Shown: positions 55,418-64,000 of the stretch, piece by piece
Position numbering within the stretch: position 1 is the first letter of the stretch
Layout: each line of letters starts with the position of its first letter
Origin: Schistocephalus solidus
Taxonomy: Eukaryota > Platyhelminthes > Cestoda > Diphyllobothriidea > Diphyllobothriidae
NCBI GenBank assembly: GCA_017591395.1
Contig: WEDG01004114.1
Coordinates: 62,001-126,000, forward strand
Reading direction: 5' to 3'
Length of the DNA stretch: 64,000 bases
The notes under the pieces: generated by a model
What the model saw: the letters and a program-made list of their open reading frames with translations, nothing else
What the model was told of the DNA's origin: nothing
The model's database searches: none
Made by a program: the position numbers and the translations under genes

Positions 55418-55505
55418 GCTGGGGACCCACTGAGGAGCCGAACCCCTCGTTGCTGTGTCACACAGCAGCAGAAACATCGGCGAAACACGTGTCTGGGCTT
55501 TTAGC
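55418..55505 (+). ncRNA. Hammerhead ribozyme motif, S3 unit 2
   Basis: Same structure as unit 1 with CTGAGGA at 55430-55436 and predicted cleavage after C55493. Core and stems are unchanged. Confidence 0.85.
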
Positions 55506-55772
55506 TAGTATCTATGTCGGAAGTACGGTATAACGTCTTTGCCATATAAGATTCATACTACTTGTAGTACTACTTGTTTGTAGAATGGGCATTACGTGGT
55601 TATTCCACAGTGGTTGATTGTCTTCGACCCAAATGTTCATTGAAATTTAGGGTCTGACCCTAAAAAAAGTCATGTCCGAATCACCTGACTCCATGTCCTG
55701 CACTTAATAATTTCAGAAATTATTTACCCGATTATTCTCTGGAGTCCATATACCAGAAACCGCATAGAGAAC

Positions 55773-55860
55773 GCTGGGGACCCACTGAGGAGCCGAACCC
55801 CTCGTTGCTGTGTCACACAGCAGCAGAAACATCGGCGAAACACGTGTCTGGGCTTTTAGC
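55773..55860 (+). ncRNA. Hammerhead ribozyme motif, S3 unit 3
   Basis: CTGAGGA at 55785-55791 and predicted cleavage after C55848; core and stems unchanged. Confidence 0.85.
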
Positions 55861-56126
55861 TAGTATCTATGTCGGAAGTACGGTATAACGTCTTTGCCAT
55901 ATAAGATTCATACTACTTGTAGTACTACTTGTTTGTAGAATGGGCATTACGTGGTTATTCCACAGTGGTTGATTGTCTTCGACCCAAATGTTCATTGAAA
56001 TTTCGGGTCTGACCCTAAAAAGTCATGTCCGAAGCACCTGACTCCATGTCCTGCACTTAATAATTTCAGAAATTATTTACCCGATTATTCTCTGGAGTCC
56101 ATATACCAGAAAACCGCATAGAGAAC

Positions 56127-56214
56127 GCTGGGGACCCACTGAGGAGCCGAACCCCTCGTTGCTGTGTCACACAGCAGCAGAAACATCGGCGAAACACGTG
56201 TCTGGGCTTTTAGC
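56127..56214 (+). ncRNA. Hammerhead ribozyme motif, S3 unit 4
   Basis: CTGAGGA at 56139-56145 and predicted cleavage after C56202; core and stems unchanged. Confidence 0.85.
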
Positions 56215-56455
56215 TAGTATCTATGTCGGAAGTACGGTATAACGTCTTTGCTATATAAGATTCATACTACTTGTAGTACTACTTGTTTGTAGAATGGGCA
56301 TTACGTGGTTATTCCACAGTGGTTGATTGTCTTCGACCCAAATGTTCATTGAAATTTCGGGTCTGACCCTAAAAAGTCATGTCCGAAGCACCTGACTCCA
56401 TGTCCTGCACTTAATAATTTCAGAATTTATTTACCCGATATATATATATATATAT

Positions 56456-56945
56456 GATGATAGTGTGGGGCTCACCGATCTGCTTAAGGAACATGCATGT
56501 TCCGTTGTGCCCTGGAGCTCAGACTAGAGCCCTCGCAGGCGGGTCGCATAGCGACGTGTAGCATATGATGGAATGGAACCGACAAAGACAAGGGAGACCG
56601 GAATGGCCATTTCTGAAGCTTTATTAGCCGTCATCAGCCAGTCATACCCAATCCCAAGTGTGGCACACCTGGGATTCGAACCCGCGACCTTTGGTATTTG
56701 AGTCGAACGCTCTACCATTTGAGCCACGGGCTCGTTGTTTTGTCGGTTGTGATCGGGAATATGATGATAGTGTGGGGCTCACCGATCTGCTTAAGGAACA
56801 TGCATGTTCCGTTGTGCCCTGAGCTCAGACTAGAGCCCTTGCAGGCGGTCGCATAGCGACGTGTAGCATATGATGGAATGGAACCGACAAAGACAAGGAG
56901 ACCGGAATGGCCATTTCTGGCTTATTAGCCGTCATCAGCCAAAGG
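56456..56945 (-). repeat. Tandem S2-like SINE units (subfamily), minus orientation
   Basis: Units of about 295 bp. The tRNA-like head at about 56660-56735 is GAGCCCGTGGCTCAAATGG with box B GGTTCGAATCC. Hammerheads lie at about 56605-56650 (AAGCTT-like insertion in stem II) and about 56900-56943. Lead-in CACCGATCTGCTTAAGGAAC and GCATAGCGACGTGTAGC distinguish this subfamily from 52-53 kb S2. Confidence 0.8.
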
Positions 56946-57060
56946 TCATGGGTTCGAATCCCAGGTGTGCCACACTTGGATTGGGTATGACTGGCTGATG
57001 ACGGCTAATAAGCCAGAAATGGCCATTCCGGTCTCCTTGTCTTTTGTCGGTTCCACATTA
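56946..57060 (+). repeat. S2-like SINE half-unit, plus orientation, after inversion junction
   Basis: Starts inside the tRNA-like head (AAAGGTCATGGGTTCGAATCCC), continues through an intact-core hammerhead and the CTCCTTGTCTTTTGTCGGTTCC tail into (TA)n. The switch falls directly beside the stem I strand of the minus-strand copy (TCAGCC then AAAGGTC). Confidence 0.8.
56989..57033 (+). ncRNA. Hammerhead ribozyme motif in S2-like SINE, core intact
   Basis: Stem I GACTGG/CCGGTC (all six pair, one wobble), CTGATGA 56995-57001, GGCT/AGCC stem II with a C-A mismatch, GAAA 57016-57019, AUGGCCAU 57019-57026, U57027. The A-U pair here replaces a G-U pair of the GGCTGG/CCAGTC copies. Confidence 0.7.
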
Positions 57061-57061
57061 T

Positions 57062-57063
<2 letters not shown>

Positions 57064-57118
<55 letters not shown>
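57064..57118 (+). repeat. (TA)n microsatellite
   Basis: About 54 bp of TA repeats; a shorter run lies at about 56438-56455. Confidence 0.95.
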
Positions 57119-57119
<1 letters not shown>

Positions 57120-57189
57120 AAATACTAGTATTCCGAAACATTTAATAAGAAATGACGAAATTCTTTGGGAAAAAAGAAACTTTATTGCA

Positions 57190-57670
57190 TTAATTTTCGG
57201 GACTGGTTCCCCAGCTCGTCGTCAAACTACGAGCAGTGTATAGGAACAATTAATTAATTAACCGTGTTTATCGAAGGACTCTACGGTTGGGTGAAATCTG
57301 AACCAATACACTTTGAGTGCATTTTGTCATCCTGTCGTGATTTTTCTGCGGATTTCAAGTTGTTTAATACGATTTTGTATGCGGCATCCAAATCGAAATG
57401 CCGGTTGATGCATGCCACATCTGAGTGCATTTCTTCCAGGAATTCACGGCCTTTGCTGGTTGGGCAGCTGCCAACAATCCATGTTTTCTCCCATGCAAAT
57501 TTATGCCCTGTTTCCAGTGTATGCATAGCCATTTGGGATAAATGGTCTCGTCTTCAAACCACTAACTGATGTTTGTAAAGGCGGTTTCAGACAGATTTCC
57601 CAGTTTGCCCACAATAAACGGCGTTACAACTGGAACATGGGATTTTGTAGAAAACACCTTTTTTTATCAA
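57190..57670 (-). pseudogene. Penelope-like GIY-YIG C-terminal relic
   Basis: On the minus strand PCSSCNAVYCGQTGKSV (GIY-YIG core) is followed, after stops, by MHTLETGHKFAWEKTWIV, GREFLEEMHSD and INRHFDLDAAYK, the standard tail of Penelope nucleases. Downstream (57190-57240) a sequence UUGACGA...CUGG GGAA CCAG...GAAA resembles a variant hammerhead, but its stem III is not convincing. No RT region is present. Confidence 0.78.
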
Positions 57671-57754
57671 GGTAGCTAACCCTGTCCATGGGGTGTACTA
57701 GCTGTGAGCGTAAAGTAGCTATAGGGTGGTGTGCTACTTGTATCTGGTGTTTTC

Positions 57755-57856
57755 TCAGCTATCTTGATAAAAGACGCTGTCTACAAAATTTCATGTTCCA
57801 GTTGTAATGCCGTTTATTGTGGGCAGACTGGGAAATCTGTCTCAACCCGCCTACAC
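57755..57856 (+). pseudogene. Inverted duplicate of the GIY-YIG core
   Basis: SCSSCNAVYCGQTGKSVSTRLHEP on the plus strand repeats the segment found inverted at 57575-57670. The two copies face each other across about 85 bp. It stops abruptly where a gypsy fragment begins (57857). Confidence 0.75.
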
Positions 57857-58300
57857 GAACCATCGGGACGGTAAGGCCTTCGAGAGAGGGCATCGGCATT
57901 ATTGTGCTGACGTCCTAGACGGTAAAGGCACTCAAAATCATACTCGGCTAGTCTCTCTTGCCACCTAGCAAACTGTTCTTCAGCGTTCTTAAAGTTCTGC
58001 AACCAGGTCCGAGAGCTATGATCCGTGTGCATCATAAAAGGCCGGTATTGGAGGTATGGCTGGCATTCCTCCACGAAGTGGGTGAGTGCGAGCATCGCTC
58101 TTCTACTCACTCAGTAACGGCGTTCTGCCTTCGTAAGAGATCGGCTTAGATACTGAATAACGCCCTCTCTACCATCTGGTTGTTGCTGGGAGAGGACGGC
58201 ACCTATGGCAGTGTCACCAGCATCGGTATCTAGAAAAAATATTCCTAGCGTCATTGCTAATGTCGGGAAAAAACTAAAATCAGAGTGGTGCACCATTTAT
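57857..58300 (-). pseudogene. Ty3/gypsy RNase H fragment
   Basis: One frame on the minus strand: LDTDAGDTAIGAVLSQQQ (RNase H start), IQYLSRSLTKAERRY, then a TGA where Cys is usual (58111-58113). Next come HFVEECQPYLQYRPFMMHTDHSSRTWL and YRLGRQHNNADALSRRP. It is a different gypsy lineage from the 5.9-11 kb element judging by its sequence. RT and integrase are absent. Confidence 0.87.
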
Positions 58301-58304
58301 GCTT

Positions 58305-58925
58305 CAATGTCTGGAAGCTACTCGTACTCGTACGTCTTTCTGGGTGAGTTTGCGAAGCGGGTCAGCTATATGAGCATAGTCTATGCTAAATCTTTTATAG
58401 AAAGAGGCTAGTGCTTTACCAGTCCCTTTTCCCAGAAATCCACATACTTTTGTTAGGTGAACATCTGCAGTTGGTTATCGACCTCGGAAAGAATACATTC
58501 AGTAGTATGTCCATTCTGTTAATTCCCTTGGAATATGGTGGCTCAGTCGTCGTTTGGAGAGCTACCTCAAAAATCGTTAATTCTGCAACATGCTCAGCCT
58601 GAGTAGAACGTTTTTCGGGGCAAAATAACAGGGGTATACCTCTGTTGATAGATTACGATAGTTAATCTTAGTGGTTTATAATTGTGAATACTAAAATAAT
58701 TCAGGGCTGCGTAGACAGTGTGCAGTTGCGATAGCGCACGTTAATATGGGATGAAATAGCTGGGGATGGGCTCTGTTGATACAATCCTTGCATGGCCTTA
58801 TGAATAAAACTCAAAATGACGTTGGAATGCTGTTGAAGGTTGCCGCATTCAGCTATGGGGCGTGGTGTGGGGAGGGGATTTCGGAGTGGAGGGAGGGTTT
58901 GCGATAATCGATAAAGGGGCAACTT
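58305..58925. other. Intergenic stretch, nothing recognised
   Basis: No supported feature. Confidence 0.35.
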
Positions 58926-58929
58926 TTAT

Positions 58930-59130
58930 CACTTGTCAGTTTTAACGTCGGTTACGACGATGTCCTTCGTGTAACCTACTGCAGGGTGTGGGCAGGGACG
59001 GTGAATTAGTTTATAGTGATAGTACACTTGCGCAACATCTAGCGCGCTCGCTCCTCCCAACCCTCCTGGGTCTGGTGTCATGACAAAGTCAAAAAGACTG
59101 GCGGTGGGATCAGGTTCAGATGGCTTGTGT
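58930..59130 (-). repeat. Terminal fragment of the RTE-like 3' tail
   Basis: GACGATGTCC, GGGACGGTGAATTAGTTTATAGTGATAGTACACTTGCGCAACATC-type blocks (read in shorter pieces) and GGTGTCATGACAAAGTC match the family end. Confidence 0.65.
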
Positions 59131-59134
59131 GGCG

Positions 59135-59845
59135 TGTGGGTCTGTACCTATGCGTGCCAACACATCCGTCCGTGTGTCACATGCGTTGGGGGTGCGCAGT
59201 CCTAATTACATCAGTCTCACCCTGGTCTTGTCACGCATTTACCGTGTGGCTCGTTGTAGGAATTAAGTCCATATCCACTGAGATAATGAAGGTAGGAGGC
59301 TTTGATCGCTGAATATGCTCCAGGAGAACGAAAGTACGTCTACTGGGGCAAAACACACAGTTTCAAACCTCTTTCATGGTGAAAAGCAAAACCTTTCCTT
59401 CTCTAGCAGGAATGGTTGGCTCTCATGGGGTGCATTTTCATATAAATGGAGCCATCAGAGACCATACTGGAGTGCACGAGAACTTTGAAAACTAGAGGCG
59501 AACACACAAATTTATACCATATTGTGACAGAGAGTTCGCTTAGCTAGCCATGCAGACCATGCACTGAGAGAGTTGCGTGGGCCTAGTGTAGACTGAAGAG
59601 TGCCAAAATAGAAACGGCCGATAAAGATGGAAGCGAATCGCAGCGAAAAACGGCTCCTAAGCAGCGCAAATATATGGGCTCAGCTGGCAATAGGCGAGAC
59701 GTTTATAGGCATAAATCATAAACAGCGACGTGCAAAAGTAAAAACATTCGTAAGGACTGGCAATACCTGGTGCGATGCGTAACACTTCTAGTCTTATAGT
59801 TAAATCTTCGGTGCAGTGCGCGACTCAGGCATACTTCTGACAGCA
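59135..59845. other. Intergenic stretch, nothing recognised
   Basis: No supported feature. Confidence 0.35.
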
Positions 59846-59849
59846 TTCG

Positions 59850-60025
59850 TTGATGAACGCTCACCAATTACTAACGGAACTCACTCACACCCGCTCTTGA
59901 GCCTCGGGTGTCGCAGCGCCTGGGGTTGGGTATGCCTGGTTGATAACGGCTAATAAGACAGAAATGGCCATTCCAGTTTCCCCTGTCTTTGTCAGCAATA
60001 TTAATCTGCCTATACATCTGACTGC
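59850..60025 (+). repeat. Decayed S2 SINE copy
   Basis: The tRNA-like head is deleted except TTGAGCCTCGGG. The hammerhead core is changed (TTGATAA for CTGATGA) although GAAATGGCCATTCC is retained. Confidence 0.65.
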
Positions 60026-60029
60026 CAGA

Positions 60030-60770
60030 TGCTAAGGACACCTCAAGAGGTCATGATTCCCACTTCAGCGGTAGCTTACTCCTACCGGCTAATTTTCGGG
60101 CACTTGTTGCTCTACGATGCACCGCCCTGCACATATCTCAAGGAAAGCTCACCTGAACAGATGCCCAGAGGGCTATAAGTGGTCTTGGTGACAGATCAAC
60201 CTGCTTCTCAGAAGGCATTGAAGACGATGCAAAGTGCCCATTCAGGCCACCGTCTTGGACGACAGCCTGCTTTTAACTGTTTCACCCTACCGTATCTCTA
60301 TTTGCGAACCGAAGGTGATTCGGAGCAGACAACCCTGGCTGCCTCACTGAAATAATCCCACAGTAGGCGAAACGGCGCGGTCTTGCTAAAACCACACGTG
60401 ACCACGTACGCTGCGATTGATTCACGCAGGAAACCCACGTTACGATTGTAATGGGGACTATTTAAGCACGAGGCAGTCCCGTCTTAAACGTGAGCGATAA
60501 TAATCGACAAATAATTATATTCCTGAAGAGTCAGCGCACGTTTTCAGTAATTCCTCAGCAGGCCTACACAGTTACACAAACAATGGAAATATGATTCGAC
60601 AGGGTTTATAAGTGTCTTAGGGTTTACACTCGTCCCCACGCTGCCCACATGCCAAGGTCGGCGTCCTATGGTCCCTGGGACCGGGGAGGGGCGGTAAGGT
60701 AGGCTCTGAGCGATGTTCATAGGGCGAGTACGGGGAAAGAACCACTGTCACCACAGGTTGGGGTGGCGTG
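60030..60770. other. Intergenic stretch, nothing recognised
   Basis: No supported feature. Confidence 0.35.
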
Positions 60771-60773
60771 TGA

Positions 60774-61210
60774 TTACCACCTGAAGTCGGCGTCAACCAC
60801 GGAAGACGGAGCGCATGCACTGGCGTCCTTATGACAACATGGCACTGAATTCGCTCGTCGCATGACCACTACCTCAATTGCTGCTAGCACCCGTTGACGC
60901 AGGCCTTTAGAGAAGTTGGCTGGTGTCAAGTGGACAACCTGAAAGGCCAATTTGAGGTCAACTCGGTGATTAGCTTTGACTGGATGGGCAAGAATAGAAC
61001 TCGAGATTGATCTAGTTTCACCTTTGCCTAACCACGCAGGCATGTGTTCACGTACCCTGTTTTTCAGGCGCCTCGTTATAGGGTCAATGTATCCTGCTCT
61101 ACAGGAGCAAGTAAATGAGTAACTACACACGTATGTGACCTTTAACAGCTTTCGGCCTTCAGCCCCTCCCAAGCTAGGTGAGAGGTTGCGGAGAATACGC
61201 CTAACTTCAC
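60774..61210 (-). pseudogene. RT-linked GIY-YIG relic
   Basis: The minus-strand frame from 61172 reads VCSYSFTCSCRAGYIDPITRRLKNRVREHMPAWL, then SSSILAHPVKANHRVDLKLAFQVVH and VLAAIEVVVMRRANSVPCCHKD. It matches the layout of the 11090-11565 relic (a Cys-Ser-Cys GIY half, Arg-Glu-His, a distal helix). The YIG motif is altered (GYID), so it is inactive even apart from lacking an RT. Confidence 0.7.
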
Positions 61211-61214
61211 CGTC

Positions 61215-62420
61215 GGGAAAGCCCTCGTGGTAGTTGCGTTTAGACGTCGTCTTACTTATTCGCTTTTTGCACCTCCTAGAAAAGGCCGTCTTAGAAAGAA
61301 GTCTCTCCTTTCTGTAGCTGAAATGACAGGCTTTGCGCCACGCTCCCTAGCATTCCGGAGGGTAACGGTTTTCGTGGAGTGCTTTCTGCAGCTACTAGAG
61401 CAGATTGTTCGCGCCCTGGTTGCCGATCCCCGGACTAAATTTTGTTTTAGATTAAAGGGAGGGGAGACTTCGCGAGGAATACGCATAGGTTCTTTTAACA
61501 GCAGCTCGAACCATGCATAAAACGTTGCGGGTTGCCGGTATCTTGAGGAATGAGACTTCCCATCCACTGCGATCAGCCGGCAAAGATAAGCTTCAAACTT
61601 ATCCCCGTCACTACCACCCCCCGTACTGACCGAAACACCTATAGTGAAGTTGCAAGGAGCGACGAAAGCGTGACTTCAGAGAGCTGCATTCCTCTTAAGG
61701 TGGTAGATCTCGGTTTATTCGATAATTTTTTCACATGCTAAGCATTAAAGACGTCACCTGCCGCACATGATTGATGTGCGTGCCTGACCGCAACATTTTT
61801 GAACCACACCCCGAACGGTATCACGACCGACTGAGCTGCTGACCAGATGCCTGGAGGTGAACTCTCGTGCGACCTCAACACAGGTCCAACCAAATGTCTA
61901 ATTAACTGTCAGGTCAACCCTCTCCTTAGAGGTCAAATTCCTAATTTTTCGGTTAATCCGAAGTTATTACGCTTACTGTGTGTTGAGCAGCGCGCTGACG
62001 CCAGACTAAATGCATGGACCTCACGACAGAAGCCGCAACCTTAACGATCCACGCTGCAACGATGCGGTAACTCAATGGACAAATGGTGAGAGACAAGAAG
62101 GCTAAGGCGAACGCATGAGCGGTACCTACCCAAGAGACGAACAAGTCCATTGCGGCGCTTTTCGGTTGCGGCAGAGGCGAAGTCCAGTGGCGTTTCCTAG
62201 TTACTGACCATCCAATTGCTTTGTCCCGAGCAAACATGGGAGCCGAAACTCCTTGAAGAAAGCAGGTTAGGGCTCACTGATGCGCTGACAGCTCTGCCAT
62301 GCACACAAGTCGACTGAAAACCTGTGAGGCGTATTTAATGTCTGGAGCCTCAAAAAGTCGGACGCACATGCTACATGTTCACGACTGAGAAGTATTAGAT
62401 GTGATCGCTGGTACAAGAAC
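61215..62420. other. Stretch without a supported feature
   Basis: The minus-strand frame at 61256-61567 ends FLRRPFLGGAKSE, which could be the RT-to-nuclease linker of the preceding relic in another frame. This is too weak to call. Confidence 0.3.
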
Positions 62421-62424
62421 CTTA

Positions 62425-62485
62425 TTCGCATAACGTTTCGCATTCACGCTCAAACTCCCTAATCAGAGACAGCATCAGATACGGG
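62425..62485 (-). ncRNA. Decayed Penelope-type hammerhead
   Basis: CTGATTA replaces CTGATGA (conserved G8 lost) and GAAACGTT replaces GAAACGTC; GCTGTCT and the stem II region remain alignable to 4135-4176. Confidence 0.55.
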
Positions 62486-62739
62486 TAATTCGTACATGAG
62501 ATGCAATATTTATAGGGTACAGCCGCTATGCTACTGCATCGAAGATGGCTACCCTCTGGTGTACTGCTCACTTGATGGTCGGGATACAAGTCGTTAATTG
62601 TTGAAATTTCATCACCCGCATTCGATGACGGAGTGCTGATTGTTCGGCCAGCTGACTCACCGGAATTGAGGCTGAAAAATGTGTTCGCGCGAGCTCCCCA
62701 GTGCATACGCAAGCGAGACAAAAGGCAAATCGTACCAAC

Positions 62740-63480
62740 CCAAGTTTAAGGAGCGATTTCATACGCCAAGAACTTTTCAAAGGCTGCTAGCCGACAGCTC
62801 ACAGTACTTGGAGTCGCATACAGATCGGAGGCGACCAGAAGACACCAGGTAATGAGACCAAAAGACCCAGTGCCACGATAAGAAACATCTAGGATTTGTT
62901 TATCGGATTTGGTGCAGTTGCGGGCCAAGCAACTACGTTGGAGAAACTGGAAGACGGCTCCTGACACAAATTGCTGAACACGTGGCAGGGATGCGGAGAC
63001 GCTTCACCAATTCTCCAGTAGCGACTCACTCGACGGGACCCAGCCACACATTCAAGTCCGAAATTCCCATTAGAGGTGAGCGTGAAATGCTTGAGTCGTG
63101 GTTTACAGGCCCTCAGTCGAGTAAAAAGTGAAATAACCTCCCCAACCCATATTTGGTGTTGAGACTCAGTTTGGCCAATGCAATCAGCCATTCGGGGAGC
63201 GCTCAGGCAAACGCATTTTCCAATGAAATGTCGGTGGGCCAGATGACCGAGCAATCATCACACCTGATGAACTTTGAGCGGATAACGAGCCACATGCCGG
63301 CCCTCAAGCCGTTAACGCAAAGGAGGGAAACTAGCCTCGACGATGGGGGGCTTTAAATTTCATAGGCATGCAGTGGCATAACAGTTGTATCCTATAACTG
63401 CTGAATCCCCTTATGTACGAAGTACCCCTATCATTCGAGCATGAATCCGAAACGGCAGGCGAATTAATTTCTTGCCTCAG
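62740..63480 (+). pseudogene. Decayed Penelope relic paralogous to 19390-20120
   Basis: Colinear with 19390-20120 (CATACAGATCGGAGG, GGTAATGAGACCAAA, CAACTACGTTGGAGAAACTGGAAGACGG, GGGGAGCG...). The GIY-YIG frame is broken by many changes. The terminal hammerhead is ruined: only AATCCGAAACGGCAGGCGAA remains at about 63450, and CUGANGA is gone. Confidence 0.7.
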
Positions 63481-63484
63481 TGAT

Positions 63485-64000
63485 CGCGTCGAAGTATTCT
63501 TAATTACTTCCTGGGACTCGCATCTTCACTTGTATCGACAATGTGCACTGCTATCCGATGAGCCAGTACCACTTACTGAGGCCGTGGCAGGCACCTGCAA
63601 AGAGGACTGGAGGCCAAATTTCAAACGCACCAACCATACCGTTGACTTCCGACGAGCGAACAATCTAGGAAAAGGCGATCGAAGAGTCGAAGATGCGCTC
63701 GATAGGCGCTAGTTCAATTAATAGACACATCTACCTTTTCTCGGTTCAACAGGCCCTGCGTCATTATTCCCATAGGCAAACGGATAGGATGATTCTGGGG
63801 GTTAAGCAAGAAAATGGGGCGGCCAGAGACCTGCTAATCAGTTCACCAGAGGAGAGCCGACTAGACCTCAGCCACATCCACCACCACCACAAATTCCGTT
63901 TGGTTTAGCTGTTCAGAATGGTCGTTAAGCAAAGGTAAAAGATCATCCTTCTAAAAGTTGGTAACGAAGGGGGCTCCTTTCAGCTAGTTTATTTGAAACA
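63485..64000. other. Right edge, nothing recognised
   Basis: Short open frames without motifs. Confidence 0.35.

Larger units (their letters stand above)
54855..56445 (+). repeat. Tandem S3 hammerhead array, about 355-bp units, plus orientation
   Basis: Four full units and a partial fifth, nearly identical to each other; hammerhead starts at 55078, 55430, 55785 and 56139 give spacings of 352, 355 and 354. No tRNA-like head and no ORF of known type. The partial fifth unit is cut at ATTTACCCGATATATA, where a (TA)n run and S2 sequence begin. High identity between units implies recent amplification or homogenisation, whereas the left arm is diverged. Confidence 0.92.

Noticed and set aside
54855..56445. 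CRISPR-like regular repeat spacing
   Set aside because: Whole 355-bp units are repeated with no unique spacers, and the context is eukaryotic. It is a tandem repeat array.
57190..57245. Fourth hammerhead type beside the Penelope relic
   Set aside because: TTGACGA, a CTGG/CCAG stem and GAAA are present, but C3 is changed and no self-complementary stem III follows. Left as a remark only.

Overview
This window looks like gene-poor, repeat-saturated chromosomal DNA from an invertebrate. A flatworm, and among flatworms a diphyllobothriidean tapeworm (Spirometra/Dibothriocephalus/Schistocephalus type), is my inference. It rests on three things: an endonuclease-reverse transcriptase family ending in C2H2 zinc fingers, abundant Penelope-like fragments with GIY-YIG domains, and SINE-like repeats carrying hammerhead ribozymes, as in the schistosome Sm-alpha repeats. 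Nothing resembles prokaryotic organisation. The only plausible host protein-coding piece is the terminal exon of an ERI1-like 3'-5' exoribonuclease at the left edge (1-392).

Layout. 0-5.3 kb: the ERI1-like exon, an inverted-repeat element with a degenerate TTAGGG-like core, a solitary hammerhead motif and a tRNA-Arg(ACG). 5.9-11.0 kb: a complete-length Ty3/gypsy LTR retrotransposon (two 452-bp LTRs, 4-bp ATTG target duplication, primer-binding site, polypurine tract) whose coding region is frame-broken. 11.1-20.1 kb: a GIY-YIG relic, an RTE-like non-LTR element on the minus strand (element A, endonuclease-RT-zinc fingers), a G-quadruplex tract, and a Penelope relic followed by an intact-core hammerhead. 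21.5-25.7 kb: a second RTE-like element on the plus strand (B). 26-34 kb: repeat debris, a 175-bp (CT)n tract, tRNA-Ser-like SINEs and a Tc1/mariner relic. 34.3-40.0 kb: a 3' tail abutting a third RTE-like element (C) with a duplicated 5' leader. 40.6-46 kb: two more tRNA-Arg-like loci, a perfect 32-bp palindrome and tandem tRNA-Ser-like SINEs. 47-57 kb: a dense zone of tRNA-headed, hammerhead-containing repeats, a Penelope RT/GIY-YIG pseudogene and a tandem hammerhead array of about 355-bp units. 57-64 kb: Penelope and gypsy fragments and decayed copies.

Main result. Three repeat families carry recognisable hammerhead cores: a Penelope-type motif (4135-4176, 20079-20120 and decayed copies), a tRNA-headed SINE of about 306 bp (S2, at 32 kb, 47 kb, 52-53.7 kb and 56.5-57.05 kb), and a tandem repeat of about 355 bp without a tRNA head (S3, 54.9-56.4 kb). 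All three share a self-complementary, loopless stem III (ACGU, AUGGCCAU, ACACGUGU), which predicts cleavage in tandem or dimeric transcripts. S2 copies show compensatory changes in stems I and III. The S1, S2 and S3 arrays are repeatedly arranged as oppositely oriented tandem arms meeting at an inversion junction. A large palindromic organisation of this kind may be biological or a long-read assembly artefact.

Caveat. All coordinates of relics are approximate, and no alignment or folding program was run. Many frameshifts lie in homopolymers, so part of the 'decay' may be sequencing error.
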